Part shown: positions 33,571-42,439 of the stretch, in pieces
Position numbering within the stretch: position 1 is the first letter of the stretch
Layout of the letters: every line of letters begins with the position of its first letter
Source: Oceanospirillum sp048264105
GTDB taxonomy: Bacteria > Pseudomonadota > Gammaproteobacteria > Pseudomonadales > Halomonadaceae
Assembly: GCA_048264105.1 (NCBI GenBank)
Contig: JBLXDJ010000002.1
Coordinates: 62,001-126,000 of the forward strand
Length of the DNA: 64,000 nucleotides
Direction: 5' to 3'
Program-made: the position numbers and the translations under genes
Notes under the pieces: generated by a model
Seen by the model: the letters and a program-made list of their open reading frames with translations, nothing else
Told to the model about the DNA's origin: nothing
The model's database searches: none

Positions 33571-34878
33571 TTGAAACCGGTAAAAGTGGGTGTATGTGGT
33601 TTAGGTACTGTAGGTAGCGGTACAGTTAATGTTTTGATCCGCAATGCTGAAGAGATTGCCCGTCGTACTGGTCGCCCTATTATTGTTGAGCAGATTGGTG
33701 CCCGTCGTGACAATCCGGCCTGTGACACCACAGGTATTGATGTAACCCGCGATATTTTTGATGTGGTTAACAACCCGGAAATCGATGTGGTTGTTGAACT
33801 GATCGGTGGTTACGATGTTGCCCGTGAGCTGGTGATGAAGGCGATTGAAAACGGCAAGCATGTCGTGACTGCCAACAAAGCGCTGATCGCGGTATACGGT
33901 AACGAAATTTTTGAAGCAGCCAAAGCGAAAGGCGTTGTGGTTGCGTTTGAATCTGCGGTTGCCGGTGGTATTCCGGTTATTAAAGGGATTCGTGAAGGTC
34001 TGGCGGCCAACAAGATTAACTGGCTGGCTGGCATCATCAACGGCACCGGCAACTACATCATGACTCAGATGCGTGATTATGGCCGTGATTTTGCCGATGT
34101 ACTGGCAGAAGCGCAGGAGCTGGGTTATGCCGAAGCGGATCCGACCTTTGATGTTGAAGGTATCGACGCAGCACACAAACTGACCATTCTGGGCTCTGTT
34201 GCCTTTGGTATCCCGCTGCAGTTTGATAAGGCTTACACCGAAGGCATCAGCAAAATTACGCCGCTGGATATCGAGCAGGCTGATGAACTGGGTTATGTGA
34301 TTAAGCATCTGGGTATCGCCCGTCGTTCGAAAGAAGGTGTTGAACTGCGTGTTCACCCGACTCTGATTCCGAAGGATCGTCTGATCGCCAATGTCCACGG
34401 AGTTCTGAACGCGGTTATGGTACACGGCGATGCCGTAGGCCCGACCATGTACTACGGCCCGGGTGCCGGTGCTGAACCGACAGCATCTTCTGTCATTGCT
34501 GATATTGTTGATGTTGCACGGGGTATGAGCACCGATTATGCCGATCGCGTTCCTCCGCTGGGCTTTACTCAGGATACCCTGGACGCAGAAGCACCGATTC
34601 TGTCTATGGATGATGTCTCTACGGCTTACTATGTTCGCCTGCAGGCGGTTGACCGTCCGGGTGTACTGGCCCGTGTTGCCACGATTCTGAGCGACAAAGG
34701 CATCAGCATCGAAGCGATCATCCAGAAAGAAGATAAAGAGAGCGAGATGGTGCCGATCATCTTTATGACGCACCAGTGTCAGGAGCTGCAGATGAACGAA
34801 GCGATTCGTGAGATCGAATCTCTGGTGGATATCTGTGGTGAAGTGGTACGTATCCGCGTCGAAGATCTGGATAGCTGA
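33571..34878 (+). CDS. hom: Homoserine dehydrogenase
   Basis: 435 residues: nucleotide-binding 'VGVCGLGTVGSGTVNVL', 'VTANKALIAVYG', catalytic-core 'INGTGNYIMTQM' and 'AEADPTFDVEGIDAAHKLTILGSVAFG', and a C-terminal ACT domain (~355-430, 'DRPGVLARVATILSDKGISIEAIIQK') for threonine feedback. It reduces aspartate semialdehyde to homoserine. Begins with TTG at 33571; no suitable ATG exists in frame upstream of the Rossmann motif. Followed by thrC after 125 bases. Confidence 0.97.
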   Translation: MKPVKVGVCGLGTVGSGTVNVLIRNAEEIARRTGRPIIVEQIGARRDNPACDTTGIDVTRDIFDVVNNPEIDVVVELIGGYDVARELVMKAIENGKHVVTANKALIAVYGNEIFEAAKAKGVVVAFESAVAGGIPVIKGIREGLAANKINWLAGIINGTGNYIMTQMRDYGRDFADVLAEAQELGYAEADPTFDVEGIDAAHKLTILGSVAFGIPLQFDKAYTEGISKITPLDIEQADELGYVIKHLGIARRSKEGVELRVHPTLIPKDRLIANVHGVLNAVMVHGDAVGPTMYYGPGAGAEPTASSVIADIVDVARGMSTDYADRVPPLGFTQDTLDAEAPILSMDDVSTAYYVRLQAVDRPGVLARVATILSDKGISIEAIIQKEDKESEMVPIIFMTHQCQELQMNEAIREIESLVDICGEVVRIRVEDLDS

Positions 34879-34921
34879 TTGAAGCTCCGGACTTTTGCTC
34901 TTAGCAACTGAACCGAAAAAG

Positions 34922-34946
34922 TCCGGCACCTTACCCCGGTGCCGGA
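34922..34946 (+). promoter_or_regulatory. Intercistronic hairpin between hom and thrC
   Basis: A perfect 9-bp stem TCCGGCACC / GGTGCCGGA with a 7-base loop and no U-tract, 43 bases after the hom stop. It may tune hom/thrC expression or stability rather than end transcription. Confidence 0.55.
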
Positions 34947-35003
34947 TCATAACCGTCCCGTACCCTATCGGGCCGTTATAAACCTGAATACGAGAATCTC
35001 ACC

Positions 35004-36395
35004 GTGCGTTATATCAGTACTCGTGGCCAAGCGCCCGCCCTTAACTTTGAAGATGTTGTTCTGACCGGTCTGGCCAGCGATGGTGGCCTTTATGTGCCTG
35101 AAACGATTCCACAGTTTTCTGAGGAAGAGATCGCTTCATGGGCGGGACTGTCCTACACCGAAATCGCCTACAAGGTGATGCACGCTTTTATCGGTGATGA
35201 GATTCCTGCGGATACGCTGAAAAGCATGATTGAAGATACCTACGGCACCTTCAAACATGATGCGGTAACACCCCTGAAACAGCTGGACAGCAACCACTAC
35301 CTGCTGGAGCTGTTCCACGGTCCGACGCTGGCCTTTAAAGATGTAGCGTTGCAGATGCTGGGCCGCCTGCTGGATCATTTCCTAGGTAAGCGTAACGAAC
35401 ATGCGGTGATTATGGGCGCAACCTCCGGTGATACCGGTTCTGCCGCCATTGAAGGCTGTAAGCCGTGCGAGCATGTGGATATCTTTATTCTGCACCCGTA
35501 CAACCGTGTATCTGAAGTACAGCGTCGTCAGATGACTACCGTTCTGGCCGATAACGTATTTAACATCGCGGTGGAAGGTAACTTCGACGACTGTCAGGCG
35601 ATTGTGAAGGACAGCTTCAACAATCAGGGCTTCCTGGGTGGCAATACCCGTCTGGTGGCGGTGAACTCCATTAACTGGGCGCGCATTATGGCTCAGGTGG
35701 TGTACTACTTTGTTTCCGCAGTGGCGGTTGGTGCTCCGGGTCGTAAAGTCTCTTTCAGTGTACCGTCTGCTAACTTTGGTGATGTTTTTGCCGGTTATAT
35801 CGCCTACAAAATGGGTCTGCCGGTGAATCAGTTTGTTGTTGCCACTAACGCCAACGACATCCTGCATCGTGTAATCAGCAAAAATGACTTCAGCAAACAA
35901 CCGCTGCTGCATACCTTGTCGCCAAGTATGGATATCGTGGTATCCAGCAATTTTGAACGTCTGCTGTTTGATCTGTACGACAACGACGGTGCCGCCGTTG
36001 AAGATCTGCTTAACCGCTTCAACAACGAGCCGGTTCAGATCGAGCAGGCGCGCTGGGACAAAGCCCGTGAACTGTTCGATAGCCTGAGCGTTGATGACGA
36101 AACCACCATCGAGGTGATCAAAGAAGCCTTTGAACGCACCGGTGAGCTGCTGGACCCGCACACCGCCACCGGCTATCGCGCCGCAGAAACCTGCAATCGC
36201 GATAAATCCGTACCTATGATCACGCTGGCCACGGCGCATCCGGCTAAATTCGAAGATGCGATCGTTAAAGCGGGTTTTGAAGGTGCGCCTCTGCCACCGC
36301 ATATGGCTGACCTGCTGGAGCGTGAAGAGCGTTTCTCGGTACTGCCTGCAGACGCTGAAACCATTCAAAAGTTTGTGGTTGAGAACAAGCGTTAA
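35004..36395 (+). CDS. thrC: Threonine synthase
   Basis: 463 residues, PLP-dependent fold II enzyme converting O-phosphohomoserine to threonine. 'MRYISTRGQAPALNFEDVVLTGLASDGGLYVPE' is the typical N-terminus. The PLP-binding Lys lies in 'GPTLAFKDVALQMLGR' (~113), followed by 'GATSGDTGSAAIEGC' and 'VSFSVPSANFGDVFAGYIA'. GTG start at 35004. With hom it completes the aspartate-to-threonine branch. Confidence 0.97.
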   Translation: MRYISTRGQAPALNFEDVVLTGLASDGGLYVPETIPQFSEEEIASWAGLSYTEIAYKVMHAFIGDEIPADTLKSMIEDTYGTFKHDAVTPLKQLDSNHYLLELFHGPTLAFKDVALQMLGRLLDHFLGKRNEHAVIMGATSGDTGSAAIEGCKPCEHVDIFILHPYNRVSEVQRRQMTTVLADNVFNIAVEGNFDDCQAIVKDSFNNQGFLGGNTRLVAVNSINWARIMAQVVYYFVSAVAVGAPGRKVSFSVPSANFGDVFAGYIAYKMGLPVNQFVVATNANDILHRVISKNDFSKQPLLHTLSPSMDIVVSSNFERLLFDLYDNDGAAVEDLLNRFNNEPVQIEQARWDKARELFDSLSVDDETTIEVIKEAFERTGELLDPHTATGYRAAETCNRDKSVPMITLATAHPAKFEDAIVKAGFEGAPLPPHMADLLEREERFSVLPADAETIQKFVVENKR

Positions 36396-36477
36396 GCGGA
36401 ATTATTCTGCTTTCTCGCGGTATATAAAGGGAGCTTTGCTCCCTTTATTTTTATTGATGACGTAATGAGGACCAATT

Positions 36478-38340
36478 GTGGATCAAAGTAAAAAACCATC
36501 CAGGCTGACAATGATCCGTTGGGTTGGCTGGTATAGCCTCTGGACCAGTATGTTGCTGATGCTGGTTTTTGCCCGATATGCGGTTTACATGGACTTTCCT
36601 GATACATTGCTTGGCTGGGGGTATCTGGCGACGACTTGGTTAGGACATGCTTTTTTTCTGACATTGTTGCTTCTTCCTGTTTTGCTTGTCTGCGCTCTAA
36701 TACTCCCGAATAAAAGATTCGTTATATCTTTGGGCGTTCTCCTGTCCAGTCTGGGCGTCGCCCTCGTACTTCTGGATACTTTTGTTTTCGATCAGTACCG
36801 TTTCCATATCAACGGATTCGTAATCAGCTTATTGATTAACGATACCGATGGTCAGATTTTCGATTTCTCTTTCACATCTCAACTGATGGCGCTGACCGGT
36901 GTTGCGGGAATCGTGGCACTTCAGTATTTAATAGCACGACTATTATGGTCAAAACTTGACGCACTATCCGTATCGCTAAGGCTGAGATACGTGATGCCGG
37001 TAATGTTTATTACGCTGTTATCGAGTCATGTTATCCATGCTTATGCTGATGCGCTGTATAAGTTTGATGTCACCAAACAAGCGCGCTTTTTCCCCGTACA
37101 TTTTCCAATGACTGCGCAGAAACAGTTTTCAGCATGGGGGATTGATGACCCGGAGGCTGCTGCAAAAGCAAGATTGCTTAAGCTTAATAGCGGCTCTTTG
37201 AATTACCCCGTCAAACCAATGCAATGCGGGATTGTTGAAACCACGCCAAAGAATGTTCTCTTAATCGCAGTTGATTCATGGCGTTTTGATACGGCTGATG
37301 AAAAAACAGCGCCTAATATAGCGGCTTTTGGCAAAGAGTTTGGCACGCGTTTTGACCAGCATTATAGCGGTGGTAACGGTACGCGTACGGGTGTTTTCAG
37401 CATGTTTTACGGTATCCCGGGGACGTACTGGGATGCTATGAAGGCCAGTGCAACTTCGCCTGTTTTAATCCGTGAGTTGCAAAAGAAGAATTATGAATTG
37501 GGAATCTTTGCTAATGCCCGCCTGACAAGCCCTGCTTTTGATAAGACGGTATTTTCCTCTGTTCCCGATTTACGTGTTGATACCGATGCAGAATCATCAC
37601 CGCTTAGAGATATTAAGCTAACAGACGAGTGGTTGGAGTGGCTGGACAAACAACAAAATAGTGATCAGCCGTTTTTTGGTTTTCTATTTTACGATGCTCC
37701 GCACTCTTATAGTGCCCCTGAAGGCTACCCTGAAGTTTTTTCTCCGGTATGGAAGGACGTTAATTACCTGAAACTGAATAATGATTTCGATCCTGAGCCA
37801 TATTTCAACCGATACAGGAATGCTGTTCACTTTACGGATAGTCAGGTTGGTCGTGTGTTAGATGACCTCAAAAACAGAGGTTTGCTTGAGAATACCCTGG
37901 TTATCATTACCGCAGATCATGGGCAGGAGTTTAATGATCTGAAGAAAAACTATTGGGGGCATGGCGGAAATTTCTCAGATGCACAAGTCAAAGTACCTTT
38001 GATAGTTGCTGGTGGTGATTTTCCGAAAGGTGCTGTTGTTGACAAAGTGACCAGTCACTTTGACCTTGCTCCAACCCTTTTAAAGGATGTTGTGGGTTGC
38101 TCTAATCCATCCAGTGATTTCAGTAGTGGTAGACATCTTCTGGAGCATGACGGCCGGGATTGGGTTATGGCGGGATCTGTAACAAATTACGGAGTAATTC
38201 AGAAAGATAAAATCACCGTGACTTATCACTCTGGACAATATGAAGTGCTAACCCCTGAATATGAACCATTGAGTTCGGATGAGTTAGACATCAAAGTCAT
38301 GAGTGAAATGATGAAAGAGAAAGGGCGCTTTTATAAGTGA
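36478..38340 (+). CDS. PbgA/YejM-like inner membrane sulfatase-fold protein (DUF3413)
   Basis: 620 residues. Five N-terminal membrane helices (~15-180) precede a large periplasmic domain of the alkaline-phosphatase/sulfatase fold. The order and motifs match E. coli YejM/PbgA, the cardiolipin/LPS-sensing regulator of LpxC. Unlike what I recall of YejM (ITAGRG), this protein keeps a full metal-site signature: Asp266 ('AVDSWRFD'), Thr302 ('GNGTRTG'), His409, Asp480-His481 ('ITADHGQEF') and His495 ('WGHGGN'). GTG start with GAGGACC upstream. The stop overlaps the recJ start (GTGA). Its sequence reads more AT-rich than neighbouring genes. A phosphoethanolamine or other headgroup transferase is an alternative. 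Confidence 0.8.
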   Translation: MDQSKKPSRLTMIRWVGWYSLWTSMLLMLVFARYAVYMDFPDTLLGWGYLATTWLGHAFFLTLLLLPVLLVCALILPNKRFVISLGVLLSSLGVALVLLDTFVFDQYRFHINGFVISLLINDTDGQIFDFSFTSQLMALTGVAGIVALQYLIARLLWSKLDALSVSLRLRYVMPVMFITLLSSHVIHAYADALYKFDVTKQARFFPVHFPMTAQKQFSAWGIDDPEAAAKARLLKLNSGSLNYPVKPMQCGIVETTPKNVLLIAVDSWRFDTADEKTAPNIAAFGKEFGTRFDQHYSGGNGTRTGVFSMFYGIPGTYWDAMKASATSPVLIRELQKKNYELGIFANARLTSPAFDKTVFSSVPDLRVDTDAESSPLRDIKLTDEWLEWLDKQQNSDQPFFGFLFYDAPHSYSAPEGYPEVFSPVWKDVNYLKLNNDFDPEPYFNRYRNAVHFTDSQVGRVLDDLKNRGLLENTLVIITADHGQEFNDLKKNYWGHGGNFSDAQVKVPLIVAGGDFPKGAVVDKVTSHFDLAPTLLKDVVGCSNPSSDFSSGRHLLEHDGRDWVMAGSVTNYGVIQKDKITVTYHSGQYEVLTPEYEPLSSDELDIKVMSEMMKEKGRFYK

Positions 38341-40118
38341 GTATCTCCCCATTATTTCAGGCCCGCACCCTCAATCCCGCTGTTTTGGATCAGGCGCAAC
38401 AGATGAGGCTTGATCCCTTATTGGCCAGAATCATCGCCGGTAGGGTTCAGGGTGAGTCGTTTAATCTTGATGGCATCGTGCAGCCGGCGTTAAAGCATAT
38501 TCCTCCGCCAGCCCTGCTGAAAGATTGTCAGGAGGCGGCCGTGAGGATTGCGGATACGATTACAAGGGGCGAACGTATCGGTCTGCTGACCGATTATGAT
38601 GTCGATGGCATCACCTCCCATGTTGTTCTGTATCGCGCGCTGACGGAGCTGTTTGGCGTTCCTACCGAAAAAATCCACAGCCTGATCGGCCACCGCATTA
38701 ATGATGGTTATGGCGTCAGTGCCGGGCTGATTTCGAGGGTTCTGGAGCAGGAAACTCTGCCGGAGGTCATTATTACGGCCGATTGTGGCTCCAGCGACGA
38801 GTCGCGTATAGCGCTGCTCCGACAGGCAGGGATCGACGTTATCGTTACGGATCACCATGCCTTGCCGGAAGAAGGCGCACCGGCATCGGCCTATGCGGTT
38901 ATAAACCCGACACAAAAGGATTGTGCTTATCCCGACGCCACTATCGCGGGCTGCATGGTGAGTTGGTTGGTGATGGCTCAGGTGCGGGATCAGTTGATCC
39001 AGCAAGGGTTTATCAAAGCAGATGTACCCAAGCTGGGTTTTTTACTCAGTTATGTAGCGCTGGGTACTGTGGCTGACTGCGTTTCTCTGGGTGAAAGTGC
39101 TGTTAACAGGGCGGTAGTTAGTGCAGGCCTCAGCCTGATCAATCGTTTTGATCTGCCCTGCTGGCGGGCGATTCGTAAGCTGCTTCGGAAAGAGAATGAG
39201 CTCTTTGATGCCGGCACCCTGGGATTTCAGTTGGGGCCTCGTATTAATGCCCGAGGACGATTGGATGATCCCTATGCCGCACTGCATTATATGCTGGCAG
39301 CGACCGATCATCAGGCGGAGCATTATCTGGCGATTCTTGATCAGGATAATGAAGACCGTAAGGCCATCGAGCAGGAGATGACTCAGGATGCCCTCAAGCA
39401 GGTACAGCCGCAACTTGAACAAAATTATCAGGGGTTGTCGGTCTTTCTGGAGAGTGGCCATGCCGGGGTTCAGGGCATCGTTGCATCACGCATCACTCAA
39501 AAAACAGGTAAGCCCAGTATTGTGATGTGCCCTGCGCTTAACCCGGACCATCTTTCCGGCTCAGCCCGCAGCGTCGAAGGTATTCATATCAGAGATGTTC
39601 TGCAGCAGGTTAATGACCAGAATGGCGAGCTTCTGGTCAAATTTGGTGGTCATCGGGGTGCGGCGGGGCTGACCTTGTACAAACATTGCCTTAATGAATT
39701 TGGCGAGCGTTTTAATCTTGCTGTGAAAAATGCGTTAAACAAACAGGAGTTACAGCCTGTAGTAAAAATCGACGCAGCATTACAAATGAAGGATGTTTCG
39801 GAAAATACCTGGCAGCTTATTCAGAGTCTGCAACCTTTTGGCCGGGAGTTTGAAGCGCCCTGCTTCAGTGGATTGTTTTTAGTTGAGCAGCTCAGACCTG
39901 TCGGAGCGGATCAGACGCATCTTCAGCTCCTTCTAAGTGATCCGGATGGTGGTGTCGGCTTTAAAGCGATCTGGTTTAAAGCGCTTGCAGGCGGCCAAGG
40001 TATTGATTTTCAGGAGGGAGATGTTGTGGAGGCGGCATACCAGTTGGATATGAATGAGTTCCGTGGGCGAAGAAATGTGCAGCTGATGATTGAACATGCA
40101 AAAAAGAGTCTTGGTTAG
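38337..40118 (+). CDS. recJ: RecJ-family single-strand DNA exonuclease, divergent
   Basis: 593 residues with a DHH phosphoesterase core: motif I 'LLTDYDVDGITS' (Asp86, Asp88), 'ITADCGSSDES', motif III 'TDHH' (171-174), 'GTVADCVSLGE' and 'LGPRINARGRLDDP'; DHHA1 'FGGHRGAAG' and 'SARSVEGIHIRDVL'; and a C-terminal OB-like end ('YQLDMNEFRGRRNVQLMIEH'). It degrades ssDNA 5' to 3' in recombination and repair. Motifs differ from standard RecJ (GDFDADG, DNGISS). The position after thrC matches Pseudomonas-type gene order. Overlaps the preceding gene by four bases. Confidence 0.87.
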   Translation: MSISPLFQARTLNPAVLDQAQQMRLDPLLARIIAGRVQGESFNLDGIVQPALKHIPPPALLKDCQEAAVRIADTITRGERIGLLTDYDVDGITSHVVLYRALTELFGVPTEKIHSLIGHRINDGYGVSAGLISRVLEQETLPEVIITADCGSSDESRIALLRQAGIDVIVTDHHALPEEGAPASAYAVINPTQKDCAYPDATIAGCMVSWLVMAQVRDQLIQQGFIKADVPKLGFLLSYVALGTVADCVSLGESAVNRAVVSAGLSLINRFDLPCWRAIRKLLRKENELFDAGTLGFQLGPRINARGRLDDPYAALHYMLAATDHQAEHYLAILDQDNEDRKAIEQEMTQDALKQVQPQLEQNYQGLSVFLESGHAGVQGIVASRITQKTGKPSIVMCPALNPDHLSGSARSVEGIHIRDVLQQVNDQNGELLVKFGGHRGAAGLTLYKHCLNEFGERFNLAVKNALNKQELQPVVKIDAALQMKDVSENTWQLIQSLQPFGREFEAPCFSGLFLVEQLRPVGADQTHLQLLLSDPDGGVGFKAIWFKALAGGQGIDFQEGDVVEAAYQLDMNEFRGRRNVQLMIEHAKKSLG

Positions 40119-40451
40119 ATCGAGTCGGTATGTGCATACCAAGCCGGCATCTCTTGCAGATCTATTTTTTAAGTCGCTGTCACCAAAATGTCAAAAACAT
40201 GGTCTAGGGTGGCTGATCAACTGAGCCGTAACAGTGAGTTAGCCTTGGTTAATACAGATCAAAACCATGGAAATTCATTGAAAAAAGGGCGAATTTGACT
40301 ATTGCCATGCGGCCGTAGGATGTTTAAAGTAGCTCCTGCGATTGAAACAATAACGGTTATTGATTGGCTGGATTTTGTTATGCATCCAGTCAGCACACCG
40401 AAAACTTCTGCATTTATGCAGAGCGATTGAGTAGAGAAAGGAAATTATCAA
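40119..40451 (+). promoter_or_regulatory. Porin promoter/leader region with 5' hairpin
   Basis: 333 bases without a gene. TTGACT at 40295-40300 is a possible -35, but the -10 is unclear. A ~10-bp stem (40364-40373 with 40384-40393; core CTGGAT / ATCCAG) lies about 60 bases before the porin start, inside the probable leader. AGAGAAAGGAAAT precedes the ATG as a ribosome-binding sequence. Confidence 0.45.
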
Positions 40452-41348
40452 ATGAAAAAGACTCTGATTGCTACCGCTATTGCTGGTGCTATGAGCTTCT
40501 CTGTAGCTGCACAAGCTGCTCCTGTTGTTTACGGCAACATCCAACTGGCTGTTGACGTTGAAAACGACAACACTGCTGGCGATAACGGTTCTACTATTGG
40601 TTTCAAGGGCGAGCAAGCTCTGGACAATGGCCTGACTGCTATCTACAAAATGGAATTCCACGCTAAAGCGGGTTCTAACGGCAACAACAACTCTACTACT
40701 GCTACCAATGGTATCTATGGCACTGATCAGAACTACATCGGTGTTCAGGGTGACTTCGGTACTGTTCGTGTAGGTGCTTTCGACGCAGTTCCTAACGACT
40801 TCGTTACCGACATGCTGGTTGCTCCAGAAGCTACTAACGGTGCAGAAACTGCATTCTCTAACATCGAGTCTCAGCAAGTTCAGTACACTGGTGAGTTCGG
40901 TGGTGTTAAAGTAGGCGCTGCTGTTAAACTGAACGGTAAAGACGCTTCTGACTCTGACAAAGACAACGCTATGCAAGTTGGTGTTCAGCTGCCTGCTGGC
41001 CCAGCAACTGTTGGTGTTGCTTATGACACTTACCAGTCTGCAACTGGTGTAGCTGCTTCCATGTCTATGGACGCTCTGACTTTTGCTGGTGCGTTTGAAA
41101 CTAGCGATACTGTAGATTCTGCTATCTCTGCATCTGCTTCTTTCGACTACGGCATGGGTTCTGTATACGGCCTGTTCACCTCTTTTGACACTGGTTCTGT
41201 AGACGGCAACAACACTCAGTTTGGTGCTACTTACAACCTAGGTGAGCCAATGTACGTTTACGCTGAAGTTGCTTCCGGCGACATGAACGACGAAGGTGCC
41301 GTAGCAGACGCTAAAGCAACTGTCGTTGGTGCTGTTCTGGTATTCTAA
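40452..41348 (+). CDS. Outer membrane porin (Gram-negative porin, small)
   Basis: 298 residues: signal peptide MKKTLIATAIAGAMSFSVAAQA, then alternating beta strands from 'APVVYGNIQLAVDVEND', 'STIGFKGEQALDNGLTAIYKMEFHAKAG', 'NYIGVQGDFGTVRVGAFD' and 'VQYTGEFGGVKVGAAVKL', ending in the outer-membrane insertion signal with C-terminal Phe (VVGAVLVF). It is a general diffusion porin of the Porin_4 type, on the short side. Codon use is strongly biased (GCT, GGT, GTT), as in highly expressed genes. Monocistronic with strong terminator. Confidence 0.92.
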   Translation: MKKTLIATAIAGAMSFSVAAQAAPVVYGNIQLAVDVENDNTAGDNGSTIGFKGEQALDNGLTAIYKMEFHAKAGSNGNNNSTTATNGIYGTDQNYIGVQGDFGTVRVGAFDAVPNDFVTDMLVAPEATNGAETAFSNIESQQVQYTGEFGGVKVGAAVKLNGKDASDSDKDNAMQVGVQLPAGPATVGVAYDTYQSATGVAASMSMDALTFAGAFETSDTVDSAISASASFDYGMGSVYGLFTSFDTGSVDGNNTQFGATYNLGEPMYVYAEVASGDMNDEGAVADAKATVVGAVLVF

Positions 41349-41378
41349 TCTCCTGATTAGCAAAGAAACAGACAAAAG

Positions 41379-41403
41379 AACCAGCCTTAGGGCTGGTTTT
41401 TTT
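41379..41403 (+). terminator. Terminator of the porin gene
   Basis: AACCAGCC / GGCTGGTT with TTAG loop followed by TTTTT, 30 bases after the stop. Confidence 0.93.
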
Positions 41404-41524
41404 ATGTCTGACATTTGGCCAGCTGCCCTCGTGCTTTAACCTTCCTTAGAAATCCTTTAGTATCCCTCGCTTGTTTTCTCCCTGATCAGACATATGCTGA
41501 TTTGTTTCCTTTGAGGTTACCGCC

Positions 41525-42328
41525 TTGGCTGCACCGCGCGCAAAAATCCAGACCGATAAGATCTTTAACGGTTTAGCCGAAAAGTTTCGCAATAATGTCT
41601 ATGGCACCAACAAAGGCTGGTTGCGTCAGGAGCTTTTGTCCCGTGACTTTCAGCAGATCCCGTTTATAGCGGAAGCATGTCCGGTTGATGTGCTGGATAT
41701 TGGCGGCGGGTTGGGGCAGATGAGTGACTGGTTGGCCCGACAGGGGCATAAGATAACCTTCACTGAGCCTGCTGATGATATGCGAGCTGAGGCTGACCGG
41801 CTGTTTCAGGCGCAATCCGCATCCTATGATAGTCCTGTGGCAAGCTATCCTTATCGTTTGCAGGAGTTAGCAGATCAGCTGCCTCCGGCGCAATTTGTGG
41901 TATGCCATGCGGTACTTGAATGGTTACATCAGCCGATGGATGCTCTGCCGATTCTTGCAGATCAGATGCAGTCCGGCGGTTGGTTATCACTGATGTTTTT
42001 TAATGAAGATGGCCTGCGGTTCAGTAATATTGTCAAAGGTAACTATGACAAGGCGCTGCGGGATACGCTGGATGGTACCGGCCAGCGTTTGCGCCTGACT
42101 CCGATCAGTCCGCAAAAACCGGAACAGGTTATCGATGGGTTGAAGGAACAGGGACTTGAGATTGTCTCGGTAGCGGGTATTCGTGTGTTTACCGACTATC
42201 TTCGTGATAAAACCCCTTCGGATGAAGATCTGGAAAAGCTGCTGGAGCTCGAATGGCGTTATTGTCATCAGGAGCCCTACTGGCGAATGGGGCGCTACAT
42301 TCATGTTATTGCAAGAAAGGGCATGTAA
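41525..42328 (+). CDS. cmoM: tRNA 5-carboxymethoxyuridine methyltransferase CmoM
   Basis: 267 residues, SAM-dependent. 'DKIFNGLAEKFRNNVYGTNKGWLRQELL', SAM loop 'VLDIGGGLGQMSDWLARQGH', 'VVCHAVLEWLHQP', 'LSLMFFNEDGLRFSNIVKGNYD', 'AGIRVFTDYLRDK' and 'LELEWRYCHQEPYWRMGRYIHVIARK' match E. coli CmoM (SmtA). It methylates cmo5U34 to mcmo5U34. TTG start at 41525 with GAGGT eight bases upstream. First of four methyltransferase genes in a row. Confidence 0.92.
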   Translation: MAAPRAKIQTDKIFNGLAEKFRNNVYGTNKGWLRQELLSRDFQQIPFIAEACPVDVLDIGGGLGQMSDWLARQGHKITFTEPADDMRAEADRLFQAQSASYDSPVASYPYRLQELADQLPPAQFVVCHAVLEWLHQPMDALPILADQMQSGGWLSLMFFNEDGLRFSNIVKGNYDKALRDTLDGTGQRLRLTPISPQKPEQVIDGLKEQGLEIVSVAGIRVFTDYLRDKTPSDEDLEKLLELEWRYCHQEPYWRMGRYIHVIARKGM

Positions 42329-42439
42329 TCACAAAAAAGGCATGTGTTAGCCAGAAAACCCTGATTTAAAACAGCCCGCGGGCTATCGTGATACAAGTTT
42401 GAAAACACTTCTGATTCCTTTCTATTTTGGTAAATAATT

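Noticed and set aside
34938..35003. Hom-thrC hairpin as a threonine attenuator
   Set aside because: No Thr/Ile-rich leader peptide and no alternative pairing or U-tract was found.
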